From the NCBI GenBank assembly GCA_905479715.1, contig CAJQNR010000125.1, forward strand, positions 1-43,284: a stretch of 43,284 nt of DNA, in the 5' to 3' direction. Source of the stretch: an uncultured Sphingorhabdus sp. (GTDB lineage: Bacteria > Pseudomonadota > Alphaproteobacteria > Sphingomonadales > Sphingomonadaceae). Of this stretch, positions 1-8,350 are shown piece after piece. A program made the translations under genes and the position numbers. How positions within the stretch are numbered: position 1 is the first letter of the stretch; each line of letters starts with the position of its first letter. The notes under the pieces are model-generated. The model did not search any database and was not told where the DNA came from. It saw only the letters and a program-made list of their open reading frames with translations.

Positions 1-36
1 AATTCAAAAAGAAAAATCGAAATGACGGGAAATTTT

Positions 37-1452
37 ATGAACAACGATTTTACAATGACGATCGACGGACGCGCTGTGCAGTCTGATAAAGTCATGGATG
101 TCATCAATCCCGCTACCGGGCAAGTATTTGCCCAAGCACCGGATTGTTCGACGGAACAGCTCGATGAAGCAGTTGCCGCCGCAAAAGCTGCATTTAAGAG
201 CTGGAAGACGACACCCATTGAGAAACGTCAGGCAATGGTGCGTCAGGCTGGAGAGCTGTTAATCGAGCACGCGCAGGACCTTAGCCGCTTATTCACTCGG
301 GAACAGGGCCGTCCTGTGGAAGCTGCTCTGCAGGAAATTCAAGGCACAGGTGAATGGATGAAGGCGGTCGCCCAGATGACACCACCGGTTCATGTTTCAG
401 AAGATTCAGAAAACCAGTTTGTGGAAACCCGATATGTTCCTCTTGGGGTCATCTGTGCCATTGCTCCTTGGAATTTTCCGGTCAATCTAGCAATGTGGAA
501 AATGGCACCGGCGTTGGTAGCTGGCAATACCATGGTATTGAAACCGTCACCATTCACGCCGCTTTGTACGCTTGAAATCGGACAGCTGTTCAGTAAGATA
601 TTCCCGGCCGGTGTCTTCAACGTAATTACCGGCGGTGATGATCTCGGACCAAAAATGACCGCGCATCCCGGTTTTGCAAAAATTTCATTCACCGGATCGA
701 CAGCAACTGGCAAACGGGTGATGGAGACCGCGGCAAAGGATCTTAAACGGTTGACCTTGGAATTGGGTGGCAATGATGCTGCTATCGTCATGCCGGATGT
801 CGATCTGGACGACGTAGCGCAGAAGATTTTTTTCGGTGCATTTTTTAATACAGCTCAAATTTGCGTGGCAACAAAACGGCTATATGTACACGAAACAATA
901 TATGATGATCTGCGCGACCGGCTTGTCGCGATTGCAAGAGCAACGAAGGTCGGTGATGGTAGCGATCAGGGCACCGTACTCGGACCAATACAAAATAAGC
1001 GGCAATATGAGCGCGTTCTTGACCTGATGGACGACGCAAAGGCCAACGATCTAACGTTGATTCATGGTTCAGATGTCCCGGATGATGGGGGCTATTTTAT
1101 TCCCGTAACGATTGTTGATAATCCACCAGAATCATCCCGTGTAGTGCAAGAGGAGGCATTCGGACCAATCTTGCCGATGTTGAAATTTTCCAATGTTGAC
1201 GATGTGATAGAGCGAGCCAATGACAGCGAATATGGACTTGCGGGCGCGGTCTGGTCCAGGGACACTGACAAGGCGATGGAAATAGCACGGCAGATTGAAA
1301 CCGGCACGGTTTGGATCAATCAGAACCTTATACTGCGCCCCGACACAGCTTTTGCCGGACGGAAGCATAGCGGCTTTGGCGTCGAAAACGGTATTGAAGG
1401 GTTGCTCGAATATATGGCCCCACAGGCGGTGTATATGGCCAAAGCAGGTTAG
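37..1452 (+). CDS. NAD(P)-dependent aldehyde dehydrogenase
   Basis: Oxidises an aldehyde to the carboxylic acid with NAD(P)+ in the cytosol. The 471-residue length fits the ALDH superfamily. Visible motifs are the APWNFP cofactor-binding segment (about residue 146), FTGST (about 220), the general base Glu in LELGGND (about 242) and the nucleophile Cys in NTAQICVATKR (about 276). The QICVATKR context resembles the AldA-like ALDH subgroup of actinobacteria and proteobacteria rather than betaine aldehyde dehydrogenases. I chose ATG 37 because a GGGA lies 6 bases upstream and the product then starts directly before FTMTIDG; an in-frame ATG at 22 is possible. It is the first gene of a same-strand cassette with a SnoaL-like protein, a Rieske oxygenase and an alcohol dehydrogenase, so it probably handles an aldehyde from that pathway. 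The substrate is not identifiable. The gene is AT-richer than the rest of the window. Confidence 0.93.
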   Translation: MNNDFTMTIDGRAVQSDKVMDVINPATGQVFAQAPDCSTEQLDEAVAAAKAAFKSWKTTPIEKRQAMVRQAGELLIEHAQDLSRLFTREQGRPVEAALQEIQGTGEWMKAVAQMTPPVHVSEDSENQFVETRYVPLGVICAIAPWNFPVNLAMWKMAPALVAGNTMVLKPSPFTPLCTLEIGQLFSKIFPAGVFNVITGGDDLGPKMTAHPGFAKISFTGSTATGKRVMETAAKDLKRLTLELGGNDAAIVMPDVDLDDVAQKIFFGAFFNTAQICVATKRLYVHETIYDDLRDRLVAIARATKVGDGSDQGTVLGPIQNKRQYERVLDLMDDAKANDLTLIHGSDVPDDGGYFIPVTIVDNPPESSRVVQEEAFGPILPMLKFSNVDDVIERANDSEYGLAGAVWSRDTDKAMEIARQIETGTVWINQNLILRPDTAFAGRKHSGFGVENGIEGLLEYMAPQAVYMAKAG

Positions 1453-1464
1453 GAGAGTCGCTCA

Positions 1465-1989
1465 ATGGAACGTCTATCGTTGATGGCGGACAAATTGGAA
1501 TGCACCGAGTTGGTGACGCGGGTTGCGCGCGCCATCGACCGGTGCGACGCCGAGCTACTCAAAACCCTGTTCCACCCGGACGCTACAGATGATCATGGTA
1601 TGTTCGTTGGCACGGCTAGCGATTTTATTGATTGGGTGATGCCAGTGTTGGCAACGATGGACCGTACACAGCATATTATTGGACAGGTACTGATAGAAGT
1701 GGATGGTGACTATGCGGCCGGTGAAAGCTATTTTGTCGCTCATCATGCAATCAGCAAGCCTGATGGCGACGTCTTCATGATCGCAGCGGGCCGATATCTG
1801 GACCGATTTGAACGACGCGATGGCATATGGAAAATATCGCATCGCCAAGCGGTGTTCGATTGGAACAGCAGCGTGCCGCTGACCGATAGCTATGATCGCG
1901 ATAATCCGGGTGCGACGGCGTTTGGCACACGTGGTGAACGCGATCCATCTTACGCGCATTTTGCAAACAGGGGCAGGGTGACTGGATAA
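1465..1989 (+). CDS. SnoaL-like / NTF2-fold protein
   Basis: A 174-residue protein with the composition and motif order of the SnoaL_4 group of NTF2-like alpha+beta barrels: an N-terminal helix (CTELVTRVARAIDRCD), LFHPDATDDHG, HIIGQVLIEVDGDYAAGESYF, and a C-terminal DGIWKISHRQAVFDW strand. Such proteins act as small-molecule isomerases, hydrolases or dehydratases, or as the small beta subunit of ring-hydroxylating dioxygenases, which shares the fold. AGGAGA lies 8-9 bases before ATG 1465; a second in-frame ATG exists at 1483. It sits 12 bp after the aldehyde dehydrogenase and 78 bp before a Rieske oxygenase alpha subunit, so it may work with that oxygenase. Function is inferred only from fold and context. 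Confidence 0.85.
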   Translation: MERLSLMADKLECTELVTRVARAIDRCDAELLKTLFHPDATDDHGMFVGTASDFIDWVMPVLATMDRTQHIIGQVLIEVDGDYAAGESYFVAHHAISKPDGDVFMIAAGRYLDRFERRDGIWKISHRQAVFDWNSSVPLTDSYDRDNPGATAFGTRGERDPSYAHFANRGRVTG

Positions 1990-2067
1990 ACCATATAATC
2001 CCCTGGAGCTGCCTAAAAGTGGCAATCAGGGAATCTATAGGGTCGGGATTTAAAGGGAGTTTTGAAC

Positions 2068-3405
2068 ATGGCCGATTATGATTCACGCGAAATTCAAGAT
2101 AAGCTTGCGGATTTATCGAAACAGCCCGAGCCGCAATTGCGGGGCACTCCGATCACCCCTGAACGTTATTTTTCTCGCGATTTTATGGAGAAAGAATGGG
2201 ATAAAATCTGGACGAAAACCTGGCAAATCGCAGGTTTGGCGCAAGAATTGACGAAAATTGGCGATTATATAACGACTTCGCTGGGCAGGGAACGGATTCT
2301 GTGCACACGCGGGGATGATGATAAAATCCGGGCCTTTTATAATGTGTGCCAGCATCGCGGTCTGGAATTAATGGCCGCAGAATCCGGGAATGCCCGGCGT
2401 CTTACCTGTCCCTATCATGGGTGGGCCTATAATCTGAGTGGCACGCTGAAAGCGGTTCCGGATGAAGCGGATTATCCGCAAGGAAGTCCATGCGGAAAGC
2501 TCAACCTTGTCGAAATTCCATGTGAGAGCTGGGCGGGATTTGTCTGGTTTAACATGGATGAAGATTGTGTACCGTTAAAGGAGTTTCTGGGTCCGATCGC
2601 CGATCAAATAGATAGCTACCCGATGGAAGATATGCGCCGCACCCATTGGGTGACGATCGAGGGCGATTTTAACTGGAAACTGGTGCAGGATAATTTCAGC
2701 GAATCCTATCACGTCCCGTTCGTCCATCCATCATCGAAATTTGTGATCGAATATAGCCATCATCATTGCCAGTTTGATCATTACCCGCAAGGGCATTGCC
2801 GTATGTTTATGCCAGGCGCTGGTCCCGCTGAAGCGGTAAAAGGCGGTGAGAAAGAAACGCTGGAATCGCTCAAAAACGAACTCAACTTATGGGAGCTTGA
2901 TCCGGATGACTATCGCGGAGGCAAAACGCGGAATATTCGCAAGGATTTACAACGACAAAAACGCAAATTGGGAAAAGAAAAGGGATATGATTTTTCCAGC
3001 TATCACGATGACCAGTTAACCGACAATTGGCACTATACGATATTCCCAAACCTTTCGTTCAGCCTGAAGCCTGATGGGAATATCTGGCTGCGTGCACGAC
3101 CGCACGAGAGCGATCCGGAAAAATGCTATTTTGACATGTGGTATATGACGCTATTTCCCAAAGGGGCGACAGAATATTATTCCTGGGTCATGCGCGAGCA
3201 TGTATCCGTCGATACACCAGCTGAGCATATTCAAGGTAAGGCCGGTGAAATATCCGCTGGCCCGGCAATCGATGAAGATTTGGCAATCTGGCCGCAACAA
3301 CAGCGAGGATTGCACTCGCGCGGTTATAAGCGTGATTATCTAGCAGGTCAGGAAAGCCGTATGCGCTTTTTCCACGAAACGCTGGAAGATTGGCTGGAGC
3401 GCTGA
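2068..3405 (+). CDS. Aromatic ring-hydroxylating (Rieske) oxygenase alpha subunit
   Basis: Rieske non-heme iron oxygenase catalytic subunit, 445 residues. The N-terminal [2Fe-2S] Rieske domain has its Cys-x-His pair in NVCQHRG (about 94 and 96) and its Cys-x2-His pair in CPYHGWAY (about 114 and 117). The catalytic domain has NWKLVQDNFSESYHVPFVH, giving the two mononuclear-iron His ligands (about 215 and 220). Glu occupies the usual bridging Asp position, as in carnitine/choline-type members of the family. The final acidic iron ligand is probably in the DEDLAIWPQQQ segment. ATG 2068 is preferred because GGGAG lies 8 bases upstream; an upstream TTG at 2062 would be too close to it. No ferredoxin or reductase gene is visible in the window, so electron partners must be encoded elsewhere. 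The substrate is unknown; neighbouring dehydrogenases suggest oxidation of an aromatic or cyclic compound. Confidence 0.93.
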   Translation: MADYDSREIQDKLADLSKQPEPQLRGTPITPERYFSRDFMEKEWDKIWTKTWQIAGLAQELTKIGDYITTSLGRERILCTRGDDDKIRAFYNVCQHRGLELMAAESGNARRLTCPYHGWAYNLSGTLKAVPDEADYPQGSPCGKLNLVEIPCESWAGFVWFNMDEDCVPLKEFLGPIADQIDSYPMEDMRRTHWVTIEGDFNWKLVQDNFSESYHVPFVHPSSKFVIEYSHHHCQFDHYPQGHCRMFMPGAGPAEAVKGGEKETLESLKNELNLWELDPDDYRGGKTRNIRKDLQRQKRKLGKEKGYDFSSYHDDQLTDNWHYTIFPNLSFSLKPDGNIWLRARPHESDPEKCYFDMWYMTLFPKGATEYYSWVMREHVSVDTPAEHIQGKAGEISAGPAIDEDLAIWPQQQRGLHSRGYKRDYLAGQESRMRFFHETLEDWLER

Positions 3406-3564
3406 ATTTTGTTCGACTTGTTTTCTGCCGCATAACGGCCGGTGGTTCCCATCCGGTCGCCAGTGCCAGGTCCCGTTTTTCGTGTGATCACTGATAGAGC
3501 AGCCAAATGATATTTTGGTGCAATTTTGCGGCAAGATAATCACCTTTAATCTGGAGTATTCCAC

Positions 3565-4671
3565 ATGCGTATTCAAGCCGCAGTCGCCAAATCAAATAGT
3601 AAGTCTTTTGCTATTGAAGAAATTGAAATGGAACCACCGCGGGGTGATGAAATTTTAGTTAGGATTCTTGGTGTAGGCATTTGTCATACCGATTTGGTGG
3701 TCCGCGATGCGGGTGAGGCCCTCTTTCCGTTTCCTGCAGTTTTGGGTCACGAAGGTTCCGGTGTGGTCGAAGAGGTCGGGTGCGACGTTACCAAAGTGGA
3801 TGTCGGCGACCGGGTAGCCATTACTTTTCGATCCTGCGGTGAATGCGATCGCTGCCAGGCCGGAGATGCGTCTTATTGTCGTCATTTCCCACAACTCAAT
3901 TCAGGCGGAACACGGCGTGATGGTTCAAGCCCGCTCAAGAATAACCAGGGGTCGATATCCAGCAATTTTTTTGGTCAGTCGTCCTTTGCTACCCATGCTC
4001 TTGCTTATGAACGCAATGTCATCAAAATAGCCGATGGAATCGCGACCGAATTGGCGGGGCCGCTTGGTTGCGGTGTCCAAACCGGTGCCGGAGCGATCAT
4101 CAACGCTCTGGCGGTTCCGAAAGGCGCGTCCTTGCTCATCACCGGCGGAGGACCGGTTGGCCTGAGTGCGGTAATGGCGTCCAAAATTCAAGGATGCGCG
4201 ACGGTGATTCTGATTGAGCCGCAGGAAAGCCGTCGGGAACTGGCGTTGGAATTCGGTGCAACCCACACAATTGACCCTACAGTGGTTAAAGACGTGAGTC
4301 AGGTAGTGAGAGAAATTGTCCCGCTCGGTGTTGATTACGCATTTGATAGCACAGGCCTTGAGCCGGTTATGCAAAGTGCGATGCAGTGTCTTGGTTCAAA
4401 GGGGGTTCTGGGTGTTGTTGGTTTATCTGCTGTCGGTACGCCGGTGCCGGGGGACGTAAACCAGACGGTTTCCATGGGGCAGACGATCCGTGGCATCGTT
4501 GAAGGCGATAGTGATCCCGATATTTTTATTCCGCAATTAATGGAACATTATCTGGCGGGGCGACTGCCATATGATCGGATGATATCCACCTATCCGATGG
4601 GAGAGATCAATCAGGCAATTCAGGATCAACATGATGGCAAATGTATAAAGGTCGTCCTCTTGCCAAATTGA
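3565..4671 (+). CDS. Zinc-dependent alcohol dehydrogenase (aryl-alcohol DH-like, MDR family)
   Basis: Medium-chain zinc alcohol dehydrogenase, 368 residues, oxidising an alcohol to an aldehyde with NAD(P)+. Catalytic zinc ligands are visible as Cys in GICHTD (about 40) and His-Glu in GHEGSG (about 62). The structural zinc site is the four-Cys run CGECDRCQAGDASYC (about 91, 94, 97, 105). The Rossmann nucleotide-binding motif is GGGPVGL (about 194). The sequence most resembles aryl/benzyl alcohol dehydrogenases of the class III-like group. TGGAG stands 9 bases upstream of ATG 3565. It follows the Rieske oxygenase after a 159-bp gap that may carry its own promoter. Together with the aldehyde dehydrogenase at the cassette start it could convert an alcohol to an acid. 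This is the last intact gene of the AT-richer segment. Confidence 0.93.
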   Translation: MRIQAAVAKSNSKSFAIEEIEMEPPRGDEILVRILGVGICHTDLVVRDAGEALFPFPAVLGHEGSGVVEEVGCDVTKVDVGDRVAITFRSCGECDRCQAGDASYCRHFPQLNSGGTRRDGSSPLKNNQGSISSNFFGQSSFATHALAYERNVIKIADGIATELAGPLGCGVQTGAGAIINALAVPKGASLLITGGGPVGLSAVMASKIQGCATVILIEPQESRRELALEFGATHTIDPTVVKDVSQVVREIVPLGVDYAFDSTGLEPVMQSAMQCLGSKGVLGVVGLSAVGTPVPGDVNQTVSMGQTIRGIVEGDSDPDIFIPQLMEHYLAGRLPYDRMISTYPMGEINQAIQDQHDGKCIKVVLLPN

Positions 4672-5036
4672 AGCCATGAATTCCTGATTGTTTGCGCTGT
4701 CTCATGAAGATCTGTTTCAAGACGGTTACCCCATTTCGTTTCTTACTCTTGGCGAATCATGTTCTAGGAGACCGGCGCTCTAATGTAAGCCTTGCGACGA
4801 TGGTCTGTAGTCCCAGTCCATCACCTCGACGGGTGATAACGGGCTCGAACGATCCGTGCGGCGTTCAGGATCGATAGCGTCGAGGCCCTGATATATGTTT
4901 TCCGTGAAATCAACAGGCGTGAACTGGCTGTCCCGGTCTTCCTTGTCGTCCTCCCCCAATAGGCCCGTTCCGGTTCGCGTCGGGCGCAAGAGCCTCTGGT
5001 GCCAGTACCCGGCTGGCCTGCCAAACCGCCGACAAT
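4672..5036. other. Gene-poor scar with no recognisable intact gene
   Basis: No convincing intact gene is visible here. A minus-strand open frame of 108 codons spans 4780-5106. Its C-terminal part (including QFTPVDFTENIYQGLDAIDP) looks protein-like but matches no family I recognise, and it has no clear ribosome-binding site. Directly downstream lie a recombinase remnant and a decayed xylanase gene, so this stretch is best read as part of a recombination scar at the edge of the AT-richer catabolic cassette. Confidence 0.5.
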
Positions 5037-5190
5037 TATGTCTTGCCAGGTAGGGTCGCTCACACGCGACACCTGCGAACAATCCAGAGCTTGCTCGGCA
5101 TTTCAAAGATCGAAAACAGGGTGCTATATTTGGGCGTCGAACCGGAAGAGGCTCTCACTCTCGCCGATAAAACAGCGACATGGCTATGCT
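5037..5190 (+). pseudogene. Tyrosine recombinase (phage-type integrase) C-terminal remnant
   Basis: In one frame this stretch reads HLRTIQSLLGISKIENRVLY followed by LGVEPEEALTLADKTATW. That pattern matches the extreme C-terminus of a common proteobacterial tyrosine-integrase group, whose intact members read roughly NLRAVQLLLGHTKIESTVRYLG followed by a DDALxxAE helix. The final active-site Tyr is present as VLYLG, but the conserved His of the LLGH segment is Ile here. No start codon, catalytic Arg box or N-terminal SAM-like domain is present. It is therefore a dead fragment of the last ~50 residues, probably left from integration or excision of a mobile element. The match is from memory of the family, not an alignment. 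Confidence 0.6.
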
Positions 5191-5224
5191 CCGACACCAG
5201 TCCCATACAGCCGGCTAGGGCTGT

Positions 5225-5730
5225 TTGAGCTATCTGCTTGGTCGGGATATGGTGCGTGGGGCAATCAGTGCCGGAGTCGCACTCGGTTTTCCTTCCTTGG
5301 CTCAGGCGGCGCGGCCAGATATTTCCCTTACGACGCTTGCGGCAACACGCTGGGCAAGCCACGGGATGAAATCGGCTGGTGGCCGTTTCTGGAGGAAGTC
5401 GCCGGCATGGGTATCGATGTCATATTGACCGAACTTGATTGCAGCGATCGCAATATAGACGATCCGGATCCGCAACGTCGCGACGCAGAAACTGCGGCCT
5501 TCACCAAAGCCTATGTTGATCTGACGCTGGACTTCCCCAATGTGAAGCAGGTCATATTATGGTCTCTGGCTGACCGGGTGAGCTACATGAACCGGCCGGG
5601 CTATCCCGACTATAAACGCAGAGCCGACCGCCTGCCCTTGCGAGGCCATCCCTATGACGACCGTTGGCGGCCGACAAAAATGCGCACGGCGATCGCCGAT
5701 GCCTTGCTGGCGGCTCCAAAGCGTCTGTAA
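5225..5730 (+). pseudogene. GH10 endo-1,4-beta-xylanase, internally deleted and frameshifted
   Basis: From about 5311 to 5730 one frame encodes the C-terminal third of a glycoside hydrolase family 10 enzyme: WWPFLEEVAGMGIDVILTELD, in which the Glu of TELD is the family's catalytic nucleophile, then VKQVILWSLADRVSYMN and a closing PYDDRWRPTKMRTAIADALL. The acid/base Glu, the substrate-binding N-terminal two-thirds and any start in that frame are missing. Just upstream a different frame (from TTG 5225 or ATG 5249) encodes a secretion-signal-like stretch, MVRGAISAGVALGFPSLAQA. I infer that an internal deletion fused the signal peptide out of frame to the C-terminal part. The pseudogene call is firm if GH10 is right; the signal-peptide half is less certain. 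Confidence 0.65.
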
Positions 5731-5821
5731 TGTTCCCGCTCCAGCCCATGCACCGGACAGTTTGATATTGAGAGCCGCCAGCTTGCAAACGGGCATAAGC
5801 GATGGTTGATCGGCACTGCCG

Positions 5822-5842
5822 GGAAAAAGCCCGGTACCGGGC
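5822..5842 (-). terminator. Probable intrinsic terminator of the acyl-CoA dehydrogenase operon
   Basis: Read on the minus strand, the 14-base perfect palindrome GCCCGGTACCGGGC is followed immediately by TTTTT. It lies about 46 bases after the stop codon of the minus-strand acyl-CoA dehydrogenase. A GC-rich stem and a short U tract in that position fit a rho-independent terminator, though the stem is short (five pairs with a 4-base loop). Confidence 0.55.
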
Positions 5843-5887
5843 GCAAGACAGACAAAAAATCAGCCAGCGCAGAAACAACGCTGTCCC

Positions 5888-7102
5888 TTAGCCAGATTTT
5901 ACGTCCCGGAATGGCATGTTCCGATCGACTTCAATCTCTCGCGGCAGGCCGAGAATGCGCTCGGAAATAATATTGCGCTGGATCTGGTCGCTGCCACCGC
6001 CGATCGAGTTCATATAGGCTTTGGCGGAATCAAAATTCATATCTGCCGAATCCTTGAAATCGGGGCCGTCGAACAGGCTTGCGGGACCGAGGATTTCTGC
6101 TGCAACCCGCGCTTCGCCATGCTGGATGCGGGACATTGCCAGCTTGCCCAGTGACATGAGCGAAGAAGAACCATTGCTGACAATCTCGTCTTTTGCCCGT
6201 TTCATATTGAGAGAGTTAAGCTGCCGATAGGCGATCGCCTGAGCAATTTTCTGACGAATGACCGGGTCATCGATTTTGCCGTGTCTTTTTGCCAGTTCCA
6301 GCAACGGCGGCACGCTTGATTTCTGCTTGCCGCGCCTTTCGGTTGCCCCTTCACCCATGATCAATCGTTCGTAGGCGAGCGCGGTCTGCAATACTTTCCA
6401 TCCGCCGTTCAGTTCACCAACGACATTCCGCGCCGGAACACGGGCGTTCTCGATAAATATCTCGTTAAACTCGGACTCGCCAGTGATCTGGTTGATCGGC
6501 CGAATATCGACTCCGTCCTGTTTCATTGGAAAGATGAAAAAGGAAATGCCGCTATGCTTCGGGACATCCCAATCGGTTCGTGCCAGCAACATTCCATAGG
6601 TCGCGTCCGAGGCGTTGGACGTCCATACTTTCTGGCCATTGATCACATATTCGCCGCCGTCCGGTCCCGCTACCCATTCCGCCTTTGTCCGCACGCCTGC
6701 AAGATCGGAACCCGCATTGGGCTCCGAGTATAGCAAGCAACTGTGCGCGCCGGTCAGCATGTCGCGCAAAAGTTCGGATTTCAGTTGCTCGCTGCCGAGC
6801 CGATAGGTTGTGACCGCTCCCAGATTATAGCGATCCTGCGAACGCCCGATGACTTTGCGGGATTTCAATATGTCATCGATCAAGCGCGCCTGCCTGCCGC
6901 TATATCCCCGGCCAAACCAGTCCGGTGACCAGGTTGGCACCGAATAGCCGGCATCCACCAGCTTCCCGAGCCAGGATTTCACATCCAGCCGCTCAGTGCC
7001 CTTTTCCCGCCGGTTCTGTTCATCCCAATGCTCGTCGAGCCAGGTTTTGACTTCTGCTGCGAGATCATCATTGGAAATTTCTGCTATATTGCTAACCATC
7101 AT
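5888..7102 (-). CDS. Acyl-CoA dehydrogenase (subunit probably lacking the catalytic Glu)
   Basis: FAD-dependent acyl-CoA dehydrogenase, 404 residues, forming the alpha,beta double bond of acyl-CoA in beta-oxidation. Visible motifs are YSEPNAGSDLAG, INGQKVWTSNA (flavin-contacting region), GGWKVLQTALAYER and the C-terminal GGSDQIQRNIISERILGLPRE. The usual Glu of the MCAD/SCAD-type EGT motif is replaced by Gly/Ser, so this chain may lack its own catalytic base. The start ATG (7102) overlaps the TGA of the upstream dehydrogenase as ATGA, giving translational coupling. Tightly coupled pairs in which one chain carries the base are known for the heterotetrameric acyl-CoA dehydrogenases of mycobacterial sterol side-chain degradation. 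I infer a similar heteromer here; the substrate is unknown. Confidence 0.93.
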   Translation of the reverse strand: MMVSNIAEISNDDLAAEVKTWLDEHWDEQNRREKGTERLDVKSWLGKLVDAGYSVPTWSPDWFGRGYSGRQARLIDDILKSRKVIGRSQDRYNLGAVTTYRLGSEQLKSELLRDMLTGAHSCLLYSEPNAGSDLAGVRTKAEWVAGPDGGEYVINGQKVWTSNASDATYGMLLARTDWDVPKHSGISFFIFPMKQDGVDIRPINQITGESEFNEIFIENARVPARNVVGELNGGWKVLQTALAYERLIMGEGATERRGKQKSSVPPLLELAKRHGKIDDPVIRQKIAQAIAYRQLNSLNMKRAKDEIVSNGSSSLMSLGKLAMSRIQHGEARVAAEILGPASLFDGPDFKDSADMNFDSAKAYMNSIGGGSDQIQRNIISERILGLPREIEVDRNMPFRDVKSG

Positions 7103-8208
7103 GCTGTCTCCAGATAGGTGAGATATTCTTCACGGTGCTGATCCGAAGATCCGAACAGCCACAAGCCGGTCCGTGCGCGCCGCCAGTAAAGATGCGCCGG
7201 ATGCTCCCACGTATAGGCGATGCCGCCGTGGAGCTGGATGGCCTGCGCCGAGACGTCGCGATAGGCATCGGCACAGGCGAAGGCGGCAAGACTGACAAAT
7301 GTTTTCGTGTCCGGTGATCCGGTCGCCATCATCCTGGCCGCGTGTCTTGCAGCGGATGCCGCCGTTTCAACTTCGATCAGCATGTCTGCGGCGATATGCT
7401 TGAGCGATTGATAGCTGCCGATCTGACGACCGAACTGATAACGGGTGCGCAGATATTCCACGGTAATGTCGAATATCTGTTTTACGCCGCCAGCCTGTTC
7501 ACCCGCCTGAGCAACCTTCGCGAGATCAAGCGCCGTTTCAATCGCCGTTTCATCGACATTGGCAAGGGGACGGGCACTGGCACCCGAAAAAATGATCTTG
7601 GACAATCGCAGGGCGGGATCGTTGGTTTCCAGTTTTTGAATCGCGACAGCGTCGGTATCGGGATCACTCAGAAACACGCGAATATTTCCATCCGCGCGGG
7701 CAACAACCAGCAGCTGGTCCGCTTTTTCGGCATGCAAGACGTATGAAGCCGATCCGTCCAAAAGCCATTTGCCATTCTCTTGGCGTGCTTCGACCGAGAT
7801 GTCGGCATTGGTCCACAGACCTTTTTCGCCGGTAGCGGCAATTGCAAAGACCTTTGTTCCATCACAGATGGAAGCGAGCAGTTCCCTCTTCAGACCCTCC
7901 TCCGATGAAGCCGATATCAGGCTGGCAGCAATCACCGCGGTGGACAGGAACGGACTGCACAACAGATGCGCGCCCGCTTCCTCCATCAAATCCTCCAATA
8001 TCTGTGCGTCGCCCCCGATGCCGCCATATTCGGGAGCGACGATCAGTCCGAGAAGGCCCATTTCAGCCATCGATTTCCACAAATGTTCATCGAAACCGTG
8101 CGGGCTTGCCATGGTCTCGCGAAGGGACGTCTCCCCTGCCTGCTCTGCAAGGAGCCGTGCAAAACTGTCGCGCATGGCATGGCGCTCTTCGATTGATATT
8201 TCGGTCAT
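7099..8208 (-). CDS. Acyl-CoA dehydrogenase (likely catalytic subunit)
   Basis: Acyl-CoA dehydrogenase of 369 residues. The N-terminal helical part has LLGLIVAPEYGGIGGDAQ. A shortened middle part lacks the usual SEPxAGSD motif. The C-terminal half has RYQFGRQIGSYQSLKH, AIQLHGGIAYTWEHPAHLY and a final RRARTGLWLFGS. The Glu of TWEHPAHLY occupies the position of the catalytic base used by the FadE27-like group. The gene is immediately upstream of and overlaps a second acyl-CoA dehydrogenase by 4 bases, so the two are probably made in equal amounts and assemble together. It lies 142 bp after the thiolase stop; that gap contains a strong hairpin. ATG 8208 has only a weak upstream Shine-Dalgarno match. 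Confidence 0.93.
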   Translation of the reverse strand: MTEISIEERHAMRDSFARLLAEQAGETSLRETMASPHGFDEHLWKSMAEMGLLGLIVAPEYGGIGGDAQILEDLMEEAGAHLLCSPFLSTAVIAASLISASSEEGLKRELLASICDGTKVFAIAATGEKGLWTNADISVEARQENGKWLLDGSASYVLHAEKADQLLVVARADGNIRVFLSDPDTDAVAIQKLETNDPALRLSKIIFSGASARPLANVDETAIETALDLAKVAQAGEQAGGVKQIFDITVEYLRTRYQFGRQIGSYQSLKHIAADMLIEVETAASAARHAARMMATGSPDTKTFVSLAAFACADAYRDVSAQAIQLHGGIAYTWEHPAHLYWRRARTGLWLFGSSDQHREEYLTYLETA

Positions 8209-8308
8209 AGGGCCGCTTTCATTTTAGGGGAGGGCGATTGCGGACCAACGAGATGGCCTATGTTCACAGATGCTCCTCCGTCATGTGGTTTCCTGTTCGC
8301 GACGGCGT

Positions 8309-8340
8309 GTTTGCCACCCATGCGCTGCCGGGTGGCAAAC
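8309..8340. repeat. Perfect 11-bp inverted repeat (hairpin) within the beta-oxidation operon
   Basis: GTTTGCCACCC (8309-8319) and its exact reverse complement GGGTGGCAAAC (8330-8340) are separated by a 10-base loop. The hairpin lies between the thiolase stop (8351) and the next acyl-CoA dehydrogenase start (8208) on the minus strand. No T run follows it on either strand, so it is not a classical intrinsic terminator. It could be an mRNA-stabilising or processing structure, a partial terminator, or a protein-binding palindrome. Confidence 0.7.
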
Positions 8341-8350
8341 CTATCCGCTG

